A stretch of DNA of 11,654 nucleotides from the NCBI GenBank assembly GCA_900317215.1, contig ONFW01000106.1, positions 1 to 11,654 on the forward strand, in the 5' to 3' direction. Shown piece by piece: positions 7,130 through 11,654 of this stretch (its first letter is position 1; each line of letters begins with the position of its first letter). Source of the stretch: an uncultured Eubacteriales bacterium. Lineage in GTDB: Bacteria; Bacillota; Clostridia; Oscillospirales; Acutalibacteraceae. The position numbers and the translations under genes were made by a program. The notes under the pieces were generated by a model. It was given only the letters and a program-made list of their open reading frames with translations. It did not search any database and had not been told where the DNA came from.

Positions 7130-7135
7130 CTTATA
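7130..7135 (-). promoter_or_regulatory. Candidate extended -10 box for the alarmone synthetase gene
   Basis: TGA-TATAAG on the minus strand, 90 bp before the ATG, looks like an extended -10 element. There is no clear -35 at 16-18 bp. The leader would include a short inverted repeat (TCTGA...TCAGA) and CGGA/TCCG pairings of unknown importance. Confidence 0.3.
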
Positions 7136-7196
7136 TCACAGGCTATACATCAGTTGTCTGTATATGGAGCTGTTTTGCCTTCTTCGCTTATGAATT

Positions 7197-7224
7197 GCGG
7201 ACACAGCAGTAATGCAGTGTCCGC
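7197..7224 (-). terminator. Hairpin after the foldase gene, probable weak terminator
   Basis: GCGGACAC (7197-7204) and GTGTCCGC (7217-7224) are perfect complements, with an inner GC/GC pair, 14 nt after the foldase stop codon. The stem is GC-rich, but no continuous U-run follows on the minus strand, so termination may be partial or the structure may protect the 3' end. Confidence 0.45.
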
Positions 7225-7238
7225 TCTTTGCCGTTATA

Positions 7239-8996
7239 TCAGTTTGTCTTTGACGCCTGGCTTGTCTGACTCGCCTGACTTGCCTGGCTTGTCTGACTTG
7301 CCTGACTCACCTGACTCGTTTGACTTGTCTGTGAAGCCTGTCCTGACGCTTCGGATACTGCAGAGCTTTCGGCGACTGCCGAGGACTCGGCTGACGGCTC
7401 CTCGCTCGATTCCTCATAGGTTATTGCAGAGGATTCCTCAGGCTCAGACTCCTCAATGCTGTTAATTGCAGCTTCGTCATACTCGATCTCATATTTTTCG
7501 CTGAGCTCCTTATATGTTTCCTCAAAGCTCGCCTTACGGAGAAGCGTATCCATTGAGAGCTTCCACTCCGGCTCATTGTCGCCGACATAATACATGATAT
7601 GATAGCCGAACTTTGTATGAACGATCCCGTTGTCGCCAGACTTTCTCTGGTCATCAAAAAGCCAGTTGTTGAATTCCTCGACCATTTCGCCCTCTTTGAC
7701 ATCCTTGTACAGTCCGCCGTTCTCCTTTGAGCCCGTGTCATCGCTGAATTCCTTAGCAAGCTCAGCAAAGGACTCCTCGGTCTTTTCTCCTGCCTTCCAT
7801 TTTTCGTAAACCGAATTTGCCTGCTCTAAGGTCTTCTCATCGCTCTCGTTCTCACCGCCGTAGGATTTCGGAGTAAAGAGGATGTGTCTAACATCTCTGC
7901 CGACAGACTCATCTCTGTACGCAGGTTTTATCAGTAAAAGCGAGGTATATGAATTGGTGTTCTCTATCACTGTAGTATCAAGCGGATTTCTTGCAATGTC
8001 AAATATCCACTTGCCTGCAACCGACGTGACTTCGTATGCATACTTTTTATAATAGGTATTATCAACAGCCGAGTCTATAGCCGCCTTTATTTCATCCTCC
8101 GTCATCTGGCTCTCAGATGCTGCCGTGATAACCTGAGGATTGGCGGTGAGATAGTTTTTAACATAGGCCTTAAAATCCTTGCCCGAGGTACACTTTGCAA
8201 GATCCTCGGCATAAGCCTTTGCTTTTTCCTTTGCCTCAGCCTCCGCCTTGCTGTCCTGCGAGGTTTCTGTGCCCGTTGAGAAGCTGAAATTATACCTCAT
8301 GAAGTCAGCGTACTGATAACTTGTCTTGTTCTCCTCAAAGCACTTCTCATACTCCTCATCGGTGAACTTGTAGCCGTCATAAAGCATATTGTAATACTTT
8401 GAATAAAGAGCGGTAAGCTCGAGGTATTCCTTTATGTCATTTTCGGTCAGACCCTCTCCGAAATTCTCCGCGATATACTCCTCATAGCTTTTTTCCGAAG
8501 TCTCTGCAGCGTTGCGAATGGAATCAAGGGTCATTTTTACGGTTTCCTCGTCTTCGTCATCCAGCTTTACACCTTCTGCCGTTGCCGCCTCACAGAGAAC
8601 AAGCACCTGCGCAAGATAGTTCTTAGTCTCATACATGAATGCGTCAAACCAGGTGATACCCTGTTCCTCATTATAATACTGCTCCTTGAGGCTCTTTGTA
8701 ACATCAAGCCCCTGATACGCCGCATAATCCCTCCGGTTATTGTAGTAACTGTTAAAAAGGAAGGAGGCGATCGGCACCGGTATCTGATAATGCTCAGACT
8801 TCATTGCAATATTTCCGCCAAGATCGGTGGTCTGCGAGTTTTCTGATGAAATCTCATTTGATGATGAGCTTGTTATCTCCGTTTTGCTTGTCTCGTTGTT
8901 TGCAGAGCTGCAGCCCGACATTACGCTCGTTATTGCCAGCGCTCCCGTTATCAATAAGGCTGTTATCCTTTTATTTAGCTTACTCAGCTTTGACAT
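7239..8996 (-). CDS. PrsA-like parvulin peptidyl-prolyl isomerase lipoprotein
   Basis: Exported foldase that helps secreted proteins fold outside the membrane. The 585-residue product begins with a basic N-terminus, a hydrophobic segment and the lipobox SVMSGC with C29 as the lipid-anchored cysteine. After a Ser/Asn/Glu linker (30-60), a helical SurA/PrsA-type N-terminal domain spans about 65-320. The parvulin domain (about 367-472) shows RDVRHILFTPKS, ESFAELAKEFSDD, SKENGGLY and HTKFGYHIMYYV, all hallmark segments, with the HIL and FGYHI histidines present. Residues 512-550 are acidic and Ser-rich, and 552-582 are SQA/SQT triplets, a tail missing from ordinary PrsA. GGGAG lies 9 nt before the ATG. 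Secreted amylases depend on PrsA in Bacillus, so a client link to the neighbouring amylase is plausible but is only inference. Confidence 0.92.
   Translation of the reverse strand: MSKLSKLNKRITALLITGALAITSVMSGCSSANNETSKTEITSSSSNEISSENSQTTDLGGNIAMKSEHYQIPVPIASFLFNSYYNNRRDYAAYQGLDVTKSLKEQYYNEEQGITWFDAFMYETKNYLAQVLVLCEAATAEGVKLDDEDEETVKMTLDSIRNAAETSEKSYEEYIAENFGEGLTENDIKEYLELTALYSKYYNMLYDGYKFTDEEYEKCFEENKTSYQYADFMRYNFSFSTGTETSQDSKAEAEAKEKAKAYAEDLAKCTSGKDFKAYVKNYLTANPQVITAASESQMTEDEIKAAIDSAVDNTYYKKYAYEVTSVAGKWIFDIARNPLDTTVIENTNSYTSLLLIKPAYRDESVGRDVRHILFTPKSYGGENESDEKTLEQANSVYEKWKAGEKTEESFAELAKEFSDDTGSKENGGLYKDVKEGEMVEEFNNWLFDDQRKSGDNGIVHTKFGYHIMYYVGDNEPEWKLSMDTLLRKASFEETYKELSEKYEIEYDEAAINSIEESEPEESSAITYEESSEEPSAESSAVAESSAVSEASGQASQTSQTSQVSQASQTSQASQASQTSQASKTN
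7251..7343 (-). repeat. 9-bp tandem repeats coding the SQ-rich tail of the foldase
   Basis: About ten imperfect 9-bp units encode Ser-Gln-Ala or Ser-Gln-Thr triplets (one SQV) at residues 552-582. They differ mainly at synonymous positions and in Ala/Thr alternation. Expected to be disordered and free to change in length by slippage. Confidence 0.85.
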
Positions 8997-9046
8997 TTAT
9001 TACATCTCCCTGTGTCAGATTTTTTGTTTAAAATAGTCCATTATTA

Positions 9047-9075
9047 ATAATATCAAAAAGCTTTCGGATAAACAA
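9047..9075 (-). promoter_or_regulatory. Promoter of the foldase gene
   Basis: On the minus strand, TTGTTT (9070-9075), a 17-bp spacer and TATTAT (9047-9052) with an upstream TGA extended element. The predicted leader is about 44 nt and contains the GGGAG ribosome site. The -35 matches only the TTG core. Confidence 0.55.
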
Positions 9076-9215
9076 TACTTTTTTCAAAAAAACTTGTCGG
9101 ATTTGTAAATTTTTTGCCAAGCCTTTTTATTGAATCATAACAGAAGCTTATTTCCTGTTGCACAGCTCGTATTAAATAATAACTGATGTCGGGTGAAGCT
9201 CCGTAATGTTGGGTA

Positions 9216-9244
9216 TTGACGATTTGATGCGGGAATAATAAAAT
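9216..9244 (+). promoter_or_regulatory. Promoter of the MBL-fold gene
   Basis: TTGACG (9216-9221) and TAAAAT (9239-9244), each one mismatch from consensus, with exactly 17 bp between. The start near 9251 gives a leader of about 47 nt with GGAG (9286-9289) 8 nt before the ATG. The rest of the 8997-9297 divergent gap is AT-rich, with no gene that I can support. Confidence 0.72.
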
Positions 9245-9297
9245 AGATATATAGCGGCACTCATATTGAAATACATAAAGCATTTGGAGATACACAC

Positions 9298-10095
9298 ATG
9301 AACAAGATAATTTCACTCAGAGCCTTCGCCTGCGGCGAGGAGACTTTTGATTTTACCGAATTGTTTATCAATTCGGAAGCGGGCATGCAGTCCCTGCCCG
9401 TCAATGTTCTCATGTTTGAACACAGAAAATTTGGCAGCATACTTGTTAATACAGGCTGTACCGACCGTCTTAAAAAGAACCTGCCTCAGTTTATCAGCTA
9501 CAAACAAAAGCACAGGCTGAGCTTTTCGGGCTCTGACAGCATTATAAAACAGTTAGACAGGGATAATATCGATCCCAGACTTATCAAAAAGGTCATTCTC
9601 ACTCATTGCAGCCCTGAGTGCTGCGGTGCTCTGCCCCTGCTGCCGAAATATGAGCTTATATCAAGCGCGCAGGTGCTATGTCTCATCAAGGCGGGCATCA
9701 CTGACGAAACAATGATGAAAAGCACAATGCCCGAATCCTCTGTTCCGGTGAAGGCGGCAGGGATATTCAACGGACAGTCGCCGCTTAAAAAATACTATAA
9801 ATGGGTGTATGACATTTTAGGAGACGGCTCTGTTCTCGGCTTTGACCTGAAGGGGCACTGCCAGTATATGACAGGTCTGTATTTTCCGGAGAACCGTCTG
9901 CTGTTTGCCGCCGACGCAGCGCCTGACGAACGTGTTCTTGATGATGAGCTCGTTCCCTCGGAAAAGCTGCTCGCTTTGCAGGAGCAGCCCGATGATTACC
10001 TTGTCACGCTCTCTACTCTGCGCAGACTCCACAGAGAGGAGCCCTCCATTACCGTGCGGTTTCTCCATTCACGCTCAATTCCGACCCTCCAGTAG
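9298..10095 (+). CDS. Metallo-beta-lactamase-fold protein with a remodelled metal motif
   Basis: The 265-residue cytoplasmic product follows the lactonase-like MBL layout: SILVNTGC (47-54, in place of the usual ILFDTG), the metal motif region VILTHCSPECCGAL (99-112), GHCQYMTG (186-193), LLFAADAA (201-208) and RFLHSRS (254-260). In active members the first motif is HxHxDH; here it reads H103-C-S105-P-E107-C108, so only the first His is kept. The other expected ligands, H187, D206 and H257, are present. The protein may bind one metal, use Glu/Cys ligands, or have lost hydrolysis; the sequence alone cannot decide. Families with this layout include N-acyl-homoserine lactone lactonases, but no substrate is assigned. 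Its own promoter and terminator make it monocistronic. It is unrelated in function, as far as visible, to the divergent foldase gene. Confidence 0.75.
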   Translation: MNKIISLRAFACGEETFDFTELFINSEAGMQSLPVNVLMFEHRKFGSILVNTGCTDRLKKNLPQFISYKQKHRLSFSGSDSIIKQLDRDNIDPRLIKKVILTHCSPECCGALPLLPKYELISSAQVLCLIKAGITDETMMKSTMPESSVPVKAAGIFNGQSPLKKYYKWVYDILGDGSVLGFDLKGHCQYMTGLYFPENRLLFAADAAPDERVLDDELVPSEKLLALQEQPDDYLVTLSTLRRLHREEPSITVRFLHSRSIPTLQ

Positions 10096-10120
10096 TAATA
10101 ATATTGCTCCTATTCTTTTT

Positions 10121-10150
10121 TTGTAACCTTTCAGCGCTGAAATGTATTAT
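10121..10150 (+). promoter_or_regulatory. 14-bp perfect palindrome within a promoter-like element
   Basis: TTTCAGCGCTGAAA (10129-10142) is a perfect palindrome lying between TTGTAA (10121-10126) and TATTAT (10145-10150), which are 18 bp apart and promoter-like. The layout resembles a repressor site inside a promoter. However, the predicted start would fall at the terminator hairpin directly downstream, which argues against a productive promoter. Confidence 0.3.
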
Positions 10151-10156
10151 TATTGT

Positions 10157-10179
10157 AAAGGCGAAGCTGCGCCTTTTTT
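10157..10179 (+). terminator. Intrinsic terminator after the MBL-fold gene
   Basis: AAAGGCG (10157-10163) pairs with CGCCTTT (10170-10176) around AAGCTG, and the helix runs into a T-run (10174-10179). It ends the MBL transcript 62 nt after the stop codon and separates it from the FHA-FtsW/RodA gene. Confidence 0.85.
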
Positions 10180-10250
10180 CAAGACCGCACTGATATTAAC
10201 CACAGCTTACGTCAGCATGAATACGGAAACTGAACAAAGAGGTGATGTTA

Positions 10251-11654
10251 ATGAACGATTTTTTTGAGCTCATAGTCTTCATACTTCGGCTGTCAACGCC
10301 ATTTCTCATGCTCATTATTATAGCTCTGTGCTTTGTTTCTCTCGGCTCGGGCAGAAGAGACGAGCACGCCCTTATTGCTCTTGACGACGAACAAAAAAGC
10401 ATAAGATATCCCGTGCTTTACTGGGAGAATTCTCTCGGAAGGAGCAGAGGCTCGGATATCAGGATACCCGACCCCACCGTTTCCAGGGATCACGCTGTAC
10501 TTCTCAGACGTGAAAAGGGCTGGTTCATCACGGATACCGGATCAAAGTCTGGCGTTTACGTAAACGGAAAAAAGACATCAGGAAGATATCCCGTTTATGT
10601 CGGGGATAAGATAACTATCGGAGTTACTACCCTTAAGCTTAAAAGAGCAGATGCGCCCGCCATTTCTAATCAAAGGGAAAAGATCAGGAAGCCCCCGCGT
10701 TTCGGCACAGTTTCCTGCAGCTTTATCCTCGCTCTTATAACCGCTCTGATAATCCTTCTCTCCCTTGAAGGAATGCTTTGCTCGGGCAGAACGGCTGCTT
10801 TGCCTCACGCTGTGATATTTATCGCTGTGATCTGGATCTTTTACGCATTGTCGGTAAAGGTATTTCAGCGCAAGAGCTTTGAGCTTGAATCACTTGCCCT
10901 TCTTCTTTCCGGCACTGGCATAATCATGAATGCACTGCACGATCAGCGGCAGGGCTACAGTCAGCTCATCGCCCTTGTGCTCGGCATCTGCGTTTTCTGC
11001 TTTATGATATGGTTCATAGGCGACCCTGACCGTGTCATGAAATGGAGGTTCATCATATATATCCTTGCAATAGGAATGCTGCTGTTCACACTTCTTTTGG
11101 GGAAAAACGTGAACGGAGCAAAGAACTGGATTATAATAGGGCCGCTGTCCGTACAGCCCTCTGAGTTTGCAAAGATAGCCTTTATATTTGTCGGTGCTTC
11201 AACGCTCGATCATTTGCAGACGAAAAAGAATCTCTTTGGATTTATTCTTTTCACAGGCATCTGCGTGGGCATCTTCTTCCTGATGAGCGACTTCGGTACG
11301 GCGCTGATATTTTTCGTCACCTTCCTTATTATAGCCTTCATGCGTTCAGGCGACTTCAAGACCGTTATTCTTGCAATAGCCGCCGCTGTGCTCGGGGTCA
11401 TGCTGATACTCTCGATAAAGCCCTATATCGCGGAGCGCTTTCAGGCGTGGGGACACGTCTGGGAATATGCTGCCACCTCCGGCTATCAGCAGGTCAATAC
11501 ATTTATTTACAGCGCCTGCGGAGGTCTTTTCGGAGTAGGGCTCACAAACGGCAATCTTCAGTATGTCTTTGCCTCTGAGAGTGATCTCGTGTTCGGTCTT
11601 GCCAGCGAGGAGCTCGGCCTTTTCACTGCTATACTCCTCTGTGTTATCATTGGC
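10251..11654 (+). CDS. FHA domain fused to an FtsW/RodA-type peptidoglycan glycosyltransferase, C-terminus cut
   Basis: SEDS-family enzyme polymerising lipid II into glycan strands at the membrane, normally with a partner penicillin-binding protein. The ATG at 10251 follows AGAGGTGAT; 468 codons are visible. Residues 12-31 form a membrane helix followed by GRR, which puts the next part in the cytoplasm. Residues 60-130 are an FHA domain, which binds phosphothreonine: LGRSRGSDI (62-70, R64), VSRDHAVL (77-84, S78 and H81), DTGSKSGVYVNG (95-106). From about 152 there are many membrane helices with SEDS motifs: GKNVNGAKNW (284-293), SVQPSEFAKIA (300-310), SDFGTAL with the catalytic-type D347 (346-352), GGLFGVGLTNG (424-434) and SDLVFGLASEELG (444-456). 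Just before the last motif the usual Pro-Glu is replaced by Ala-Ser. An FHA partner controlled by Ser/Thr kinase suggests growth or division control by phosphorylation. A PBP gene is expected downstream. Whether it is of the RodA or the FtsW kind cannot be settled here. Confidence 0.93.
   Translation, partial: MNDFFELIVFILRLSTPFLMLIIIALCFVSLGSGRRDEHALIALDDEQKSIRYPVLYWENSLGRSRGSDIRIPDPTVSRDHAVLLRREKGWFITDTGSKSGVYVNGKKTSGRYPVYVGDKITIGVTTLKLKRADAPAISNQREKIRKPPRFGTVSCSFILALITALIILLSLEGMLCSGRTAALPHAVIFIAVIWIFYALSVKVFQRKSFELESLALLLSGTGIIMNALHDQRQGYSQLIALVLGICVFCFMIWFIGDPDRVMKWRFIIYILAIGMLLFTLLLGKNVNGAKNWIIIGPLSVQPSEFAKIAFIFVGASTLDHLQTKKNLFGFILFTGICVGIFFLMSDFGTALIFFVTFLIIAFMRSGDFKTVILAIAAAVLGVMLILSIKPYIAERFQAWGHVWEYAATSGYQQVNTFIYSACGGLFGVGLTNGNLQYVFASESDLVFGLASEELGLFTAILLCVIIG

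Overview
The window looks like chromosomal DNA of a gut or rumen Clostridia of the Ruminococcaceae, probably Ruminococcus-like. The grounds are a secreted starch-degrading enzyme with several carbohydrate-binding modules, a dockerin-bearing exported protein beside it, strong GGAGG-type ribosome binding sites, sigma-A-like promoters with TGn extended -10 boxes, and Firmicutes-type genes (RelQ-class alarmone synthetase, PrsA-like lipoprotein foldase). This assignment is inference; there is no rRNA or marker phylogeny here.

Layout. Positions 1-3477 (minus) hold a very large secreted alpha-amylase of the Bacillus AmyE type (GH13_28), whose C-terminus lies outside the window. Its modules in order are signal peptide, GH13 catalytic barrel, small beta domain, CBM26-like module, two near-identical X25/SusE-like modules, two cystatin-like modules (the second carries QLVAG), and a DDTSK tandem linker. 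Upstream on the same strand (3763-5160) is a secreted beta-propeller-like protein ending in a type I dockerin. The pair looks like an extracellular starch-degrading apparatus, possibly an amylosome-type assembly; the cohesin partner is not in the window. Between the two genes is a convincing amylase promoter followed by a structured leader.

Positions 5161-5546 form a divergent intergenic region with a near-consensus promoter for an orphan CofE-like (F420-0:gamma-glutamyl ligase family) gene at 5547-6257, which ends in a textbook intrinsic terminator. The same region holds a two-frame coding-like stretch on the minus strand that may be a gene remnant. Then, on the minus strand, come a small alarmone synthetase (6312-7040) and a parvulin-type foldase lipoprotein with an SQ-rich tail (7239-8996).

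On the plus strand, 9298-10095 encodes a metallo-beta-lactamase-fold protein with a remodelled HxHxDH motif, with its own promoter and terminator. Positions 10251-11654 encode an FHA domain fused to an FtsW/RodA-type peptidoglycan glycosyltransferase that runs off the end.

The most unusual items are the cystatin-like modules on the amylase, the altered metal site of the MBL protein, the FHA-FtsW/RodA fusion and the dockerin-propeller neighbour of the amylase. I see no mobile element, tRNA, rRNA or CRISPR array.
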